Positions 1-10,639 of a stretch of DNA of 64,000 nt are shown piece by piece (position 1 is the stretch's first letter; each line of letters opens with the position of its first letter). A program made the position numbers and the translations under genes. The stretch covers positions 186,001 through 250,000 of the forward strand of contig NZ_JAANHS010000005.1 in assembly GCF_011174775.1 (NCBI RefSeq), read 5' to 3'. The notes below the pieces were generated by a model. The model was not told the origin of the DNA and made no database searches. It was given only the letters and a program-made list of their open reading frames with translations. The stretch comes from Rhodobacter calidifons. GTDB lineage: Bacteria; Pseudomonadota; Alphaproteobacteria; Rhodobacterales; Rhodobacteraceae.

Positions 1-999
1 TTCGGGGTGGCGGAAGCTGACCTGCGAGCCGCGCATCAGGTGCGAGCGGGGGGTGGCCAGGTGCAGCATCGGCGCGCGGGTCTCGATGCCCTTGATGAAC
101 TGGTCCTGAAGGCGCAGTGATTGGGCGTGGACCTCGCGCAGGTCGATGCCGTCCCAGACGTCAAGTGCGGCGTCGAGGGCTGCCATCTGAAGGATCGGCG
201 GGGTGCCGACGCGCATCCGCTCGATCCCCGCGCCGGGGCGGTAGGTCAGGTCGAAGGCGAAGGGGCTTTCGTGGCCAAGCCAGCCCGACAGCGCCGGGCG
301 GGCCACATCGGCGTGGCGGGGGGCGACGTAGATGAAGGCCGGGCCGCCGGGGCCGGAGTTCAGATACTTGTAGGTGCAGCCCACCGCGAAGTCGGCCTTG
401 GCCGCTGTCAGGTCCACGGGGATCGCGCCCGCGCTGTGCGCGAGGTCCCAGACCGTGAGCGCCCCCATCTCGTGCGCGCGTTTCGTGATGTCGGCCATGT
501 CGTGCCGTCGGCCGGTGCGGTAGTCCACCTCGGTCAGCATGACCACGGCGACGGTCTCGTCGATCGCGGCCATCACCTCTTCGGGGGCGACGGTCTTGAG
601 GCGATACTGACCGCCCAGCGTGCGGCACAGGCCCTCGGCCATGTAGAGGTCGGAGGGGAAGTTGCCGGTGTCCGACAGGATCACCCGGCGCTTGGGGTTC
701 ATCTCCAAGGCCGAGGCGAGCGCCTGGTAGACCTTGATCGAAAGCGTGTCGCCCAGGACCACCGTGCCGGGGGCCGCGCCGATCAGCCGGGCGATCCGGT
801 CGCCCATCGCGGCGGGCAGGGCCATCCAGCCGGCCTTGTTCCAGCCGCGGATCAGAAGCTCGGCCCATTCGTCCTGCATCACCCGGGCCATCCGGTCCGG
901 TGCGGATTTCACCATGGGCCCCAGAGAGTTGCCGTCGAGGTAGATCACCCCCTCGGGCAGGTGGAAACGGGCCTTGGTCGCGGCAAAGTCGATGGGCAT
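1..999 (-). CDS. kynU: Kynureninase, C-terminus cut by the window edge
   Basis: PLP enzyme that cleaves kynurenine (or 3-hydroxykynurenine) to anthranilate and alanine in tryptophan catabolism. The 333 codons in view start MPIDFAATKARFHLP and contain YLDGNSLGP near residue 20, GDTLSIK, the aspartate region TVWDLAHSAG and the PLP lysine motif CTYKYLNSGPGG near residue 225, all typical of kynureninase. The family is about 400 residues, so some 60-70 residues lie beyond base 1. The ATG at 997-999 is preceded by GGAAGGAT. A 26-bp perfect palindrome lies about 45 bases upstream and may act on this gene. The partner genes of the kynurenine pathway are not in view. Confidence 0.93.
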   Translation of the reverse strand, partial: MPIDFAATKARFHLPEGVIYLDGNSLGPMVKSAPDRMARVMQDEWAELLIRGWNKAGWMALPAAMGDRIARLIGAAPGTVVLGDTLSIKVYQALASALEMNPKRRVILSDTGNFPSDLYMAEGLCRTLGGQYRLKTVAPEEVMAAIDETVAVVMLTEVDYRTGRRHDMADITKRAHEMGALTVWDLAHSAGAIPVDLTAAKADFAVGCTYKYLNSGPGGPAFIYVAPRHADVARPALSGWLGHESPFAFDLTYRPGAGIERMRVGTPPILQMAALDAALDVWDGIDLREVHAQSLRLQDQFIKGIETRAPMLHLATPRSHLMRGSQVSFRHPE

Positions 1000-1042
1000 G
1001 GGCGGATCCTTCCGGGGTTCGGCCTGTCATGCCGCCTCGGGC

Positions 1043-1068
1043 GAGAAATTTCAAGCTTGAAATTTCTC
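1043..1068. repeat. 26-bp perfect palindrome upstream of kynU
   Basis: The two arms GAGAAATTTCAAG and CTTGAAATTTCTC are exact reverse complements with no spacer. The AT-rich core stands out in GC-rich surroundings. It sits between the divergent starts of kynU (minus) and the methyltransferase-like gene (plus), so it could be an operator for either, or a dispersed REP-type palindrome; the sequence alone does not decide. Confidence 0.6.
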
Positions 1069-1176
1069 CGGTCCCGGCGCGACCAACGGAATGACGCAGG
1101 GAAAGGCGGCAGCGGGTTCCGGGCTTGCAGGCCGCGGCGCGGGGTGGTTTAGACGGGTCATCCCCAGGAGGTTCGC

Positions 1177-1641
1177 ATGCGCCCGACCCTTCGCGACATC
1201 GACATCCCGCCCAGCTGGCTGGCGCTGCATCTTGCGGCGGCCTGGGCCTTGTCCAAGGTCTCGCCCGCCCTTTTCGGTGCCGCCGGACGGCTTGGCGGGC
1301 TGATCCTGGTGGCCTCGGGCCTTGTCCTGATGGCGGCGGCGGTGGCAGAGATGGCGCGGCACAGGACCACGGTGATCCCGCGCCGGAACCCCTCGGCTCT
1401 GGTGACGGGCGGTGTCTTCCGCCTGTCGCGCAACCCGATCTATCTGGCCGATGCGCTGATCCTGCTGGGCGCGATCCTCTGGCTGGACGCAGGTCTGGCC
1501 CTGCCGCTGGTCGCCGGTTTCGTCTGGCTGATCCAGACCCGGTTCATCCGCGACGAGGAGGCCCGGCTGACCGAGGCCTTCGGGCCGGAGTTCGACCTCT
1601 GGGCCGCCCGCACCCGGCGCTGGTTCGGGCGGCGGGGCTGA
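1177..1641 (+). CDS. Isoprenylcysteine carboxyl methyltransferase / phospholipid methyltransferase family membrane protein
   Basis: 154-residue integral membrane protein. Hydrophobic stretches lie at about residues 12-30, 38-55 and 90-115. The C-terminal half has the family signature: GGVFRLSRNPIYLAD (the RNPxY element) near residue 80 and an acidic RDEEARL followed by FGPEF near residue 130. ICMT/PEMT-like proteins methylate a lipid or prenyl substrate with S-adenosylmethionine; the substrate of these short bacterial forms is generally unknown. The start is supported by AGGAGG seven bases upstream. No functional partner is obvious; the gene lies alone between kynU and pntA. Confidence 0.8.
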   Translation: MRPTLRDIDIPPSWLALHLAAAWALSKVSPALFGAAGRLGGLILVASGLVLMAAAVAEMARHRTTVIPRRNPSALVTGGVFRLSRNPIYLADALILLGAILWLDAGLALPLVAGFVWLIQTRFIRDEEARLTEAFGPEFDLWAARTRRWFGRRG

Positions 1642-1740
1642 TTTCATGCTGCGGCCGCAAACGGGGTTTGAAATATTGTTGCGCGATGGTAAGTGCAACG
1701 AGTCAGATTATGGCGCAAGCCTTGCAATCGGGGGATGGGT

Positions 1741-3312
1741 GTGAAGATAGGCGCTTTGACAGAGGTCTTTCCGGGCGAGAACCGGGTGGCGATGACGCCG
1801 GATTCGGCGACGCAACTGGCCAAGCTGGGACATACGGCCTGCATCCAGGCGGGCGCGGGGGCCAAGGCGGGGTTCTCGGACGCGGCCTATGCGGCAGCAG
1901 GGGTCGAGGTGCTGCCGGATGCGGCCTCGGTCATCGCGGCGGCGGATGTGATCGTCAAGGTGCGGGGGCCGGATGCGCAGGAACTGGCGGCCTTGCGGGA
2001 CGGGCAGACGCTGATCAGCTTCTTCTGGCCCGCGCAGAACCCCGAGCTTCTGGAAGCGGCGGCGAAGAAGAACCTGACCATCATCGCGATGGACATGGTG
2101 CCGCGGATTTCCCGCGCGCAGAAGATGGACGCGCTGTCCTCGATGGCCAACCTTGCCGGCTATCGCGCGGTGATCGAGGCGGCGAACAATTTCGGCCGCT
2201 TCTTCACCGGCCAGGTGACGGCAGCGGGCAAGATCCCGCCCGCGAAGGTGCTGGTGGTGGGCGCGGGCGTGGCAGGGCTGGCGGCCATCGGCGCCTCGGT
2301 CAGCCTGGGGGCTGTGACCCATGCCTTCGACGTCCGCCCCGAAGTGGCCGAGCAGATCGAATCCATGGGCGCGAATTTCGTGTTCCTGGAGTTCGAGCCG
2401 ACCCAGGACGGCGCGGCGACGGGGGGTTATGCGGCGCCCTCCAGCCCCGAGTTCCGCGAAAAGCAGCTGGCCAAGTTCCGCGAGCTGGCGCCCGAGATGG
2501 ACATCGTCATCACCACCGCGCTTATCCCCGGCCGGCCCGCGCCGAAGCTGTGGACCGAGGACATGGTGCGCGCGATGAAGCCGGGCAGCGTGATCGTCGA
2601 TCTTGCGGCGGAACGCGGCGGCAACTGCGACCTGACGGTGCCGGACCAGAAGATCGTCACCGACAACGGCGTGACGATCATCGGCTACACCGATTTCCCC
2701 AGCCGGATGGCGACGCAGGCCTCGACGCTCTATGCCAACAACATCCGCCACATGCTCGCCGACCTCACGCCGAAGAAGGACGGCGTGATCCTGCACAACA
2801 TGGAGGATGACGTGATCCGCGGCGCCACGGTTGCGCATATGGGGGCGGTGACCTATCCGCCGCCGCCGCCGAAGGTGCAGGCGATCGCGGCGGCCAGGCC
2901 CAAGGAGAAGCCGAAGGAACTGACGCCCGAGGAGCGCCGCGCGCAGGAGGTCGCGGCCTTCAAGGCGCAGACGCGCAATCAGGTGTCGCTGCTGACGATC
3001 GGAGGCGGCCTGATGCTTCTGGCGGGGCTTTATGCTCCGGCCAGTTTCATGAGCCATTTCATCGTCTTCGTGCTGGCGGTCTTCGTGGGCTTTCAGGTGA
3101 TCTGGAACGTCAGCCACAGCCTGCACACGCCGCTGATGGCGATCACGAACGCCATTTCCTCGATCATCATCCTTGGGGCGCTGATGCAGATCGGGTCGGG
3201 GTCGTTTATGGTGATCCTGCTGGCGGCCCTGTCGGTCTTCATGGCCGGGATCAACATTTTCGGTGGCTTCATGGTCACCCGGCGCATGCTTGCCATGTTC
3301 CAGAAGTCGTAA
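1741..3312 (+). CDS. pntA: NAD(P) transhydrogenase subunit alpha
   Basis: Proton-translocating transhydrogenase subunit that binds NAD(H) and forms part of the membrane channel. The N-terminal domain I (to about residue 370) has the alanine-dehydrogenase-like fold with [11 protein letters not shown] near residue 174; a proline-rich hinge (YPPPPPK) near 370 leads to four membrane helices from about 420 to 523. This is the full-length (E. coli-like) alpha subunit rather than the split PntAA/PntAB form. I prefer the GTG at 1741 (giving [13 protein letters not shown]) because GGGGG at 1730-1734 is spaced well for it; an ATG at 1735 directly abuts that run. The gene is followed by a small zinc-ribbon gene and then pntB. 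Confidence 0.95.
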   Translation: MKIGALTEVFPGENRVAMTPDSATQLAKLGHTACIQAGAGAKAGFSDAAYAAAGVEVLPDAASVIAAADVIVKVRGPDAQELAALRDGQTLISFFWPAQNPELLEAAAKKNLTIIAMDMVPRISRAQKMDALSSMANLAGYRAVIEAANNFGRFFTGQVTAAGKIPPAKVLVVGAGVAGLAAIGASVSLGAVTHAFDVRPEVAEQIESMGANFVFLEFEPTQDGAATGGYAAPSSPEFREKQLAKFRELAPEMDIVITTALIPGRPAPKLWTEDMVRAMKPGSVIVDLAAERGGNCDLTVPDQKIVTDNGVTIIGYTDFPSRMATQASTLYANNIRHMLADLTPKKDGVILHNMEDDVIRGATVAHMGAVTYPPPPPKVQAIAAARPKEKPKELTPEERRAQEVAAFKAQTRNQVSLLTIGGGLMLLAGLYAPASFMSHFIVFVLAVFVGFQVIWNVSHSLHTPLMAITNAISSIIILGALMQIGSGSFMVILLAALSVFMAGINIFGGFMVTRRMLAMFQKS

Positions 3313-3322
3313 GGGGGCCGTC

Positions 3323-3580
3323 GTGGGAACAATTGATAGCACCTACTACCGCCTGACCTGCAGTGTCTGTGGAAATGCTGAAACTTTATCTGCTCATCAA
3401 GGCGGATCAGGATGGTCCCCGGGTAACTGGGGTGTCTTGGGACCGGCTGTTCACTTCGATGTTGAAGAGGATCCAGGTAATCTGGGCAGTGGCCCCGAGG
3501 TAACCTCAGCGATCTGCAAGAAATGCGGCGTTGAAGCAAAAATAGAGAACAAGATGTTCTCGAAACCGACGGGTTGGTGA
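3323..3580 (+). CDS. Small zinc-ribbon-like protein between pntA and pntB
   Basis: Predicted 85-residue soluble protein with two CxxC knuckles: CSVCG near residue 13 and CKKCG near residue 67, a spacing compatible with one zinc ribbon. The middle is rich in Gly, Ser, Trp and Pro ([11 protein letters not shown]). The GTG start at 3323 has AAGGGGG five bases upstream. The gene begins 10 bases after pntA and ends 10 bases before pntB, so it should be cotranscribed. Its base composition is visibly lower in G+C (about half by eye) than pntA and pntB, suggesting a later insertion. I do not recognise the family and assign no function. Confidence 0.75.
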   Translation: MGTIDSTYYRLTCSVCGNAETLSAHQGGSGWSPGNWGVLGPAVHFDVEEDPGNLGSGPEVTSAICKKCGVEAKIENKMFSKPTGW

Positions 3581-3590
3581 GGTAGCGCAG

Positions 3591-5024
3591 ATGGCTTACG
3601 GATTCACCACGGCTGCCTATGTCGTTGCGGCCGTTCTCTTCATCCTCTCGCTGGGCGGGCTTTCGGGGCAGGAAAGCGCCAAGCGCGCGGTCTGGTATGG
3701 CATCGTCGGCATGGCGCTGGCGGTCCTTGCCACGCTTTACGGCCCCGGAGCGGGGCTCTGGTGGCTGTCGGTCGCGCTGATCGCGGGCGGCGGGGTGCTG
3801 GGCTGGATCGTGGCGCAGCGCGTCCAGATGACCGAGATGCCGCAGCTGGTGGCCGCGATGCACAGCCTGGTCGGCCTTGCGGCGGTCTTCATCGGCTTCA
3901 ACACCCATATCGAGATGATCCGCCTTGCCGGCATGGACGAGGCCGCGCGCGCCGCGCTGACCGGCTTTGCCGCGACGGTGGCGCACAAGACCGGGGCCGA
4001 GATCACCATCCTGCGGATCGAGACCTTCCTCGGCGTCTTCATCGGGGCGGTGACGTTCACCGGCTCGGTCATCGCCTTCGGCAAGCTGGCGGGCAAGGTG
4101 GATGGCAAGGCGAAGAAGCTGCCCGGCGGGCATGCGCTGAACGCGGGCGCGGCGCTTTTGTCGCTGGTCCTTCTGGTCGTCTATCTGCAATCGGGCTCCA
4201 CCCTGGCGCTGATCGTGATGACGCTGGCGGCGCTGTTCATCGGCTATCACCTGATCATGGGCATCGGCGGGGCGGACATGCCGGTCGTCGTCTCGATGCT
4301 GAACAGCTATTCCGGCTGGGCGGCGGCGGCGATCGGCTTTTCGCTGTCGAACGACCTGCTGATCGTGGTCGGCGCGCTGGTGGGTTCCTCGGGGGCGATC
4401 CTGAGCTACATCATGTGCAAGGCGATGAACCGCAGCTTCATCAGCGTGATCCTGGGCGGGTTCGGCAACACCACCGGCCCGCAGATGGAGGTGACGGGAG
4501 AACAGATCGCCATCGATGCCGAAGGGGTCGCGGCGGCGCTGAACGATGCCGAAAGTATCATCATCATCCCCGGCTACGGCATGGCGGTGGCGCAGGCGCA
4601 GCAGTCGGTCAGCGAACTGACCCGCAAGCTGCGTGCCAGGGGCAAGAACGTCCGCTTCGCCATCCACCCGGTTGCGGGTCGGCTGCCCGGCCACATGAAC
4701 GTGCTTCTGGCCGAGGCGAAGGTGCCCTACGACATCGTGCTGGAGATGGACGAGATCAACGAGGACTTCCCGCACACGGATGTCGCCATCGTCATCGGGT
4801 CGAACGACATCGTGAACCCGGCCGCGCAGGAGGACCCGAACAGCCCCATCGCCGGGATGCCGGTGCTGGAGTGCTGGAAGGCCAAGCTGGTCATCGTGTC
4901 GAAGCGTGGGCAGGGGACGGGGTATTCCGGCATCGAGAACCCGCTGTTCTACAAGGAGAACACGCGGATGTTCTACGGCGACGCGAAGAAGTCGCTGGAT
5001 GCGCTGCTGCCGCTGATCGAGTGA
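3591..5024 (+). CDS. pntB: NAD(P) transhydrogenase subunit beta
   Basis: 477-residue partner of PntA; together they use the proton gradient to drive hydride transfer from NADH to NADP. Roughly the first 260 residues are a run of about nine membrane helices (domain II), including [17 protein letters not shown]; the rest is the NADP-binding domain III with [10 protein letters not shown] near residue 325 and [10 protein letters not shown] near 405. Length and order match the E. coli subunit. The ATG at 3591 follows GAGGTAGC. A strong hairpin lies directly after the stop. Confidence 0.96.
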   Translation: MAYGFTTAAYVVAAVLFILSLGGLSGQESAKRAVWYGIVGMALAVLATLYGPGAGLWWLSVALIAGGGVLGWIVAQRVQMTEMPQLVAAMHSLVGLAAVFIGFNTHIEMIRLAGMDEAARAALTGFAATVAHKTGAEITILRIETFLGVFIGAVTFTGSVIAFGKLAGKVDGKAKKLPGGHALNAGAALLSLVLLVVYLQSGSTLALIVMTLAALFIGYHLIMGIGGADMPVVVSMLNSYSGWAAAAIGFSLSNDLLIVVGALVGSSGAILSYIMCKAMNRSFISVILGGFGNTTGPQMEVTGEQIAIDAEGVAAALNDAESIIIIPGYGMAVAQAQQSVSELTRKLRARGKNVRFAIHPVAGRLPGHMNVLLAEAKVPYDIVLEMDEINEDFPHTDVAIVIGSNDIVNPAAQEDPNSPIAGMPVLECWKAKLVIVSKRGQGTGYSGIENPLFYKENTRMFYGDAKKSLDALLPLIE

Positions 5025-5030
5025 AAACGG

Positions 5031-5057
5031 AAGGGCGGGCAAGATGCCCGCCCTTTC
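5031..5057. terminator. Hairpin terminator between convergent pntB and typA
   Basis: An 11-bp stem, AAGGGCGGGCA and TGCCCGCCCTT, closes on a three-base loop (AGA) and is followed by TTCTTCC on the plus strand and by a short T-rich stretch on the minus strand. It lies 6 bases after the pntB stop and 4 bases from the typA stop, so it probably ends transcription in both directions. Confidence 0.75.
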
Positions 5058-5060
5058 TTC

Positions 5061-6878
<1,818 letters not shown>

Positions 6879-6941
6879 GGGGTCCGTTCCTGTAGGGTTG
6901 CGGCGCCCTTACAGGGTTTTGCGGCAACTGGCCAGAGCCTG

Positions 6942-7565
6942 TCAGGCCGCGATATAGCGGTCGCGGCGATGGTTGACGGCAAGGAACAGCGAAAAGACGG
7001 CGGCGCCCAGAAAGCTGTAGGCCAGGGTCTCCAGCGGCAGGATCAGGGCGGCAAGCGCGAAGATCACCACGTCGGACAGAAGCTGCGCATGGCCTGCGGG
7101 GAAGCCGGTGCGGTCCTGAAGCTCGATCCACAGGACCGAAAGTCCGCCGAAACTGCCGCCGTGGCGGATGGCGGCCAGGGCGGCGATGCCGAAAAGGAGG
7201 CCGAACAGGATCGCGGCCACGGCGGGTTCGATCCGGCCGAGTTCGATCCAGCGCGGCAGGACGGCGACAAGGGCGGACAGGGCGGCCGTGGTGACGAGCG
7301 TTTTCAGCGCGAAGGCAGCGCCCATCCGCTTGCAGGCGAGGCCGAGGAAGGGCAGGGTGACGGCAAAGTAGACGGCCGCGAAGGGCAGGCCGGTCAGATG
7401 GGCGATCAGCACGGCAAGGCCGGTGGTCTGTCCGGTGACAAAGCCCATGTGGGTCAGGATATGCATCCCCAAAGCGGCCATTATGACGCCGAACCCGATG
7501 CCTTGCGCGTCGTCAACGGCGCTGTGGCGGGGGCGGTCGGCGATCTGGTCGGGACGGTCGGGCAT
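6942..7565 (-). CDS. YitT family membrane protein
   Basis: About 207 residues with five to six hydrophobic segments. The first, GIGFGVIMAALGMHILTHMG, is followed by GQTTGLAVLIAHLTG, which matches the YitT/DUF161 pattern (a glycine-rich TGGxxGxA-like turn between helices), then LPFAAVYFAVTLPF. Function of the family is not established. The start at 7565 is chosen over one 33 bases upstream because AGGAG lies about seven bases before it. It follows typA by 63 bases in reverse order and is probably an independent unit. Confidence 0.75.
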   Translation of the reverse strand: MPDRPDQIADRPRHSAVDDAQGIGFGVIMAALGMHILTHMGFVTGQTTGLAVLIAHLTGLPFAAVYFAVTLPFLGLACKRMGAAFALKTLVTTAALSALVAVLPRWIELGRIEPAVAAILFGLLFGIAALAAIRHGGSFGGLSVLWIELQDRTGFPAGHAQLLSDVVIFALAALILPLETLAYSFLGAAVFSLFLAVNHRRDRYIAA

Positions 7566-7645
7566 CGGGGGGCTCCTGCGGCTGGAAAGGTCATACATCC
7601 TGCCGCAGAAAAGTCAATAATGCTTACCTAAATCCGTTAGGCCAG

Positions 7646-7674
7646 AAAAAGGGCCGGAGGTTTCCCTCCGGCCC
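7646..7674 (-). terminator. Rho-independent terminator of icd
   Basis: Read on the minus strand, a perfect 10-bp stem GGGCCGGAGG / CCTCCGGCCC closes on GAAA and is followed directly by TTTTT. It lies 34 bases after the icd stop codon, so it terminates icd before the YitT-like gene. Confidence 0.9.
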
Positions 7675-7680
7675 ATGCAT

Positions 7681-7698
7681 GGTGCGCTTTAGCGCACC
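7681..7698. repeat. REP-like hairpin, copy 1 (GGTGCGCT/AGCGCACC)
   Basis: An 8-bp inverted repeat with a two-base loop in the icd 3' untranslated region, followed by CTGCGC. The same stem and the same following CTGCGC occur at 35057-35080, with only the loop differing (TT against GT). It has no T-run and so is not a terminator by itself. Confidence 0.7.
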
Positions 7699-7707
7699 CT
7701 GCGCAAA

Positions 7708-8922
7708 TTACCCCTTCAGCGCCTTGTTCAGGTATTCGTCGACCTTCTCCAGAAAACCCATCGTGGTCAGCCATTTCTGGTCCGGCCCGACCAGGAGCGC
7801 GAGGTCCTTGGTCATGTACCCGTCCTCGACCGCCTGCACCGTCACCTTCTCCAGCGTGGTGGCGAAGTTCATCAGCGCCTCGTTGTTGTCCAGCGTCGCG
7901 CGGTGCTTCAGACCCCCGGTCCAGGCGTAGATCGACGCGATGGAGTTGGTCGAGGTCTGCTTGCCCTTCTGATGCTCGCGATAGTGGCGGGTCACCGTGC
8001 CGTGGGCGGCCTCGGCCTCGACGATCTTGCCGTCGGGCGTCATCAGCACGCTGGTCATCAGGCCGAGCGAACCGAAGCCCTGCGCCACGATGTCGGACTG
8101 CACGTCGCCGTCATAGTTCTTGCAGGCCCAGACATAGCCGCCCGACCATTTCAGCGCGCTGGCCACCATGTCGTCGATCAGCCGGTGTTCGTAGTGGATG
8201 CCCTTGGCCTTGAACTTGTCCGCAAACTCGGCGTCGAAGACCTGCTGGAAGATGTCCTTGAAGCGGCCGTCGTAGGCCTTGAGGATGGTGTTCTTCGTCG
8301 ACAGATACACCGGCACCCCGCGCTGGAGGCCGTAGTTCAGCGAGGCGCGGGCGAAGTCGGTGATCGAGTCATCCAGGTTGTACATCCCCATGTAGACCCC
8401 GGCGGACGGCGCCGAATAGACGTCCTTCTCGATCACCGTGCCGTCCTCGCCGACGAATTTCATCGTCAGCTTGCCCGCCCCGGGGAACTTGAAGTCCGTC
8501 GCGCGATACTGGTCGCCGAAGGCGTGGCGGCCGACCACGATGGGCTGGGTCCAGTGCGGCACCAGGCGGGGGACGTTCTTGCAGATGATCGGCTCGCGGA
8601 AGATCACGCCGCCCAGGATGTTGCGGATCGTGCCGTTGGGCGACTTCCACATCTGCTTCAGGCCGAATTCCTCGACCCGGGCCTCGTCCGGGGTGATCGT
8701 CGCGCATTTCACGCCGACGCCGTACTGCTTGATCGCGTTCGCCGCGTCGATGGTGACCTGATCGTTGGTGCGGTCGCGCTCCTCGATCCCGAGATCGTAA
8801 TATTTCAGGTCGATGTCGAGATAGGGCAGGATCAGCTTCTGCTTGATGAAGTCCCAGATGATCCGGGTCATCTCGTCGCCGTCCAGCTCGACGACGGGGT
8901 TGGCTACCTTGATCTTCGACAC
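7708..8922 (-). CDS. icd: NADP-dependent isocitrate dehydrogenase
   Basis: 404-residue dimeric (eukaryote-like) IDH that oxidises isocitrate to 2-oxoglutarate with NADP. It begins [20 protein letters not shown], where the [10 protein letters not shown] motif marks this subfamily. The metal/substrate region KSPNGTIRN is near residue 95 and [10 protein letters not shown] near residue 308. The GTG start at 8922 is fixed by AAAGGAGG six bases upstream; a longer in-frame extension to 9186 has no family support. A terminator follows 34 bases after the stop, and a 6-8-6 inverted repeat lies in the promoter region. Confidence 0.96.
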   Translation of the reverse strand: MSKIKVANPVVELDGDEMTRIIWDFIKQKLILPYLDIDLKYYDLGIEERDRTNDQVTIDAANAIKQYGVGVKCATITPDEARVEEFGLKQMWKSPNGTIRNILGGVIFREPIICKNVPRLVPHWTQPIVVGRHAFGDQYRATDFKFPGAGKLTMKFVGEDGTVIEKDVYSAPSAGVYMGMYNLDDSITDFARASLNYGLQRGVPVYLSTKNTILKAYDGRFKDIFQQVFDAEFADKFKAKGIHYEHRLIDDMVASALKWSGGYVWACKNYDGDVQSDIVAQGFGSLGLMTSVLMTPDGKIVEAEAAHGTVTRHYREHQKGKQTSTNSIASIYAWTGGLKHRATLDNNEALMNFATTLEKVTVQAVEDGYMTKDLALLVGPDQKWLTTMGFLEKVDEYLNKALKG

Positions 8923-8985
8923 GGCTGACCTCCTTTGGGATTCGGTTGCAGGCTGCATAGCGGAAAAAGTGGGCCATGGAAAGGG

Positions 8986-9005
8986 CGGTATGCGATTGTA
9001 TACCG
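8986..9005. promoter_or_regulatory. Operator-like inverted repeat upstream of icd
   Basis: CGGTAT and ATACCG form a perfect 6-bp inverted repeat around the spacer GCGATTGT. On the minus strand it contains TATACAAT, which could serve as a -10 element for icd, whose start is 64 bases downstream. A dimeric repressor or activator site overlapping the promoter is the simplest reading; the regulator is unknown. Confidence 0.45.
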
Positions 9006-9029
9006 AATGGCCGTCCCGCTCTTTGCGCC

Positions 9030-9097
9030 GCTCGTCGTGGACTTCGTCCGTCCTCGCTGGGGTGGTCTGCGACGAGACGCCGAAGGCGCACGAGGAG
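9030..9097. repeat. CTCGTCG/CGACGAG repeat element, copy 1
   Basis: Contains CTCGTCG (9031-9037) and its inverse CGACGAG (9070-9076), with an inner ACTTCG and an outer CGAAGG. Its reverse complement aligns with 60667-60716 (shared blocks CTCGTGCGCCTTCGGC, CCAGCGA and ACGAAG) with an internal length difference. It fills the gap between the HD-domain gene and icd. Confidence 0.55.
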
Positions 9098-9682
9098 CTA
9101 TCCGAACCGGGGCCGGGCCTTTTCGCGGACCCAGTCCCACAGCGCGGGCGCGCCCCTGGCGATCCTGGACCCGACACGGGCCTCAAGCTGGTCGTAGGTC
9201 ACACCATAGGTTTCCCAGGTGCCGCCACCGCTCATCAGGTTCGCCATCACCGGCTGCACCCGGTCCAGGCTCTTGGCAAAGCGGGCGTCGGGGGTCTCGG
9301 CGGCCTCGAACTCTTCCCACAGCGCGCGGAGGCTTTCGCCGAGGTCGGGGGGCAACAGGCCGAAGATGCGCTCTGCGGCTCGCGCCTCTGCGGCCTGCGT
9401 CGCCTCGCTGCCATGGGCCTGGCCGTTCCGGGAATGGATCGGCACGTCGCCCACGTCGATCTCGACCAGATCGTGGATCAGGAGCATCCGGATCACCCGG
9501 TCAATGGACACCCCCGGCCCGGCCTGATCGGCCAGCACCAGCGCGTAAAGCGCCAGGTGCCAGGAATGTTCGCCGGAATTTTCCACCCGCGAGCCATCGA
9601 CCAGGGTCGTCGCGCGCAGGATCTGCTTCAGCCGGTCGGCCTCGTTCAGAAAGGCGAACTGGCGTTCCAGCCGGTCGGTCAA
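9098..9682 (-). CDS. HD-domain phosphohydrolase (HDDC2/YfbR-like)
   Basis: 194-residue HD-superfamily protein. Metal-ligand motifs are visible in order: [12 protein letters not shown] (first His) near residue 35, [13 protein letters not shown] (the HD pair) near residue 68, and a distal Asp in SLDRVQPVM near residue 142. Relatives such as YfbR are 5'-deoxynucleotidases, but substrate cannot be assigned here. The gene starts with TTG at 9682, inside the stop of the upstream gene (TTGA overlap), so translation is probably coupled. It is the last gene of a three-gene minus-strand unit. Confidence 0.85.
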   Translation of the reverse strand: MTDRLERQFAFLNEADRLKQILRATTLVDGSRVENSGEHSWHLALYALVLADQAGPGVSIDRVIRMLLIHDLVEIDVGDVPIHSRNGQAHGSEATQAAEARAAERIFGLLPPDLGESLRALWEEFEAAETPDARFAKSLDRVQPVMANLMSGGGTWETYGVTYDQLEARVGSRIARGAPALWDWVREKARPRFG

Positions 9683-9948
9683 TGGCCCATGCCGCCGAAA
9701 TCGACCGGGGCTTCGGGGGCCTCCTCGATCTCGCCGCGCTTGGCGGCAAGCGCCTTTTCCAGGAACTCGCGGCCGCGCCGTTCGGCCAGACGGACACGGA
9801 CCGCGGTCATGTAGGCCTCCTGGAAGGTCGGAGAGGCCGCCATCAGAACCTTGGCGACCTTCTCGTAGAAGCGGTCATCGCCCAGTTCGGCTTCGGCGGC
9901 CAGCACGTCGTCGGCCAGCTGGTCGGCCATTTCCTGCAAGGTCGCCAT
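9679..9948 (-). CDS. Small conserved hypothetical protein
   Basis: 89 residues, no signal peptide or membrane helix. It is rich in Ala and Glu and looks all-helical, with a C-terminal acidic stretch and the tail DFGGMGH. It overlaps both neighbours by a few bases (start ATG within the stop of the alpha/beta hydrolase, stop within the start of the HD protein), which strongly supports it being a real, translationally coupled gene. I do not recognise its family. Confidence 0.75.
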   Translation of the reverse strand: MATLQEMADQLADDVLAAEAELGDDRFYEKVAKVLMAASPTFQEAYMTAVRVRLAERRGREFLEKALAAKRGEIEEAPEAPVDFGGMGH

Positions 9949-10607
9949 CAGCGCGTTGCCTCCGTCAACCTCCGGCGGACATAGTCCGAAACGGTCTGGA
10001 TCATCGGCTGCATATGCGCCTCTTCATCCTTGAAGAAATGGTCCGCCCCCTCGATCTCGGCATGGGTGATGGTGATGCCCTTCTGCTCGTGCAGCTTGCT
10101 GACCAGGGCCCGGGTGTCCTTGGGCGGCGCGACCTTGTCGGCGGTGCCGTTGATGATCAGGCCCGAGGAGGGGCAGGGGGCAAGGAAGGAGAAGTCATAC
10201 AGGTTCGCGGGCGGCGCCACCGAGACGAAGCCGGTGATCTCGGGCCGCCGCATCAGAAGCTGCATGCCGATCCAGGCGCCGAAGGAAAACCCCGCGACCC
10301 AGCACTGCTTGGAGTTCTGGTTCATCGATTGCAGATAGTCCAGCGCCGAGGCCGCATCCGACAATTCGCCGATGCCCTGGTCATATTCGCCCTGGCTGCG
10401 CCCCACGCCGCGGAAGTTGAAGCGCAGGACCGTGAAGCCCAGATTGTAGAAGGCATAGTGCAGATTGTAGACGACCTTGTTGTTCATCGTCCCGCCATAG
10501 GCCGGGTGCGGGTGCAGCACGATCGCGATCGGCGCGTCGCGGTCCTTCTGCGGATGGTAGCGGCCTTCCAGACGTCCGTCGGGACCGGCAAAGATTACCT
10601 CGGGCAT
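9948..10607 (-). CDS. Alpha/beta hydrolase (Tex30/YcjY-like dienelactone-type)
   Basis: 219-residue soluble hydrolase. The oxyanion region HPHPAYGGTMNN is near residue 32, FNFRGVGRSQG near residue 64, the nucleophile elbow GFSFGAW near residue 106, the acid in NGTADKVAPP near residue 153 and the catalytic His in GADHFF near residue 184, giving a complete Ser-Asp-His triad. This small family is common in proteobacteria but its substrate is unknown. It is the first gene of a coupled trio with the small unknown and the HD hydrolase and reads divergently from iscR. Confidence 0.85.
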   Translation of the reverse strand: MPEVIFAGPDGRLEGRYHPQKDRDAPIAIVLHPHPAYGGTMNNKVVYNLHYAFYNLGFTVLRFNFRGVGRSQGEYDQGIGELSDAASALDYLQSMNQNSKQCWVAGFSFGAWIGMQLLMRRPEITGFVSVAPPANLYDFSFLAPCPSSGLIINGTADKVAPPKDTRALVSKLHEQKGITITHAEIEGADHFFKDEEAHMQPMIQTVSDYVRRRLTEATR

Positions 10608-10639
10608 TGCACTTTTCTCATCCAGGAGCGTGCGATTTC

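Noticed and set aside
1678-1698. GTTGC-N11-GCAAC inverted repeat before pntA
   Set aside because: Five-base arms are too short to distinguish from chance, and no convincing -10/-35 pair frames it.
1708-3342. Long minus-strand ORF opposite pntA (544 codons)
   Set aside because: Arg/His/Gln-rich low-complexity translation typical of the antisense frame of GC-rich genes; pntA on the other strand is a clear family match.
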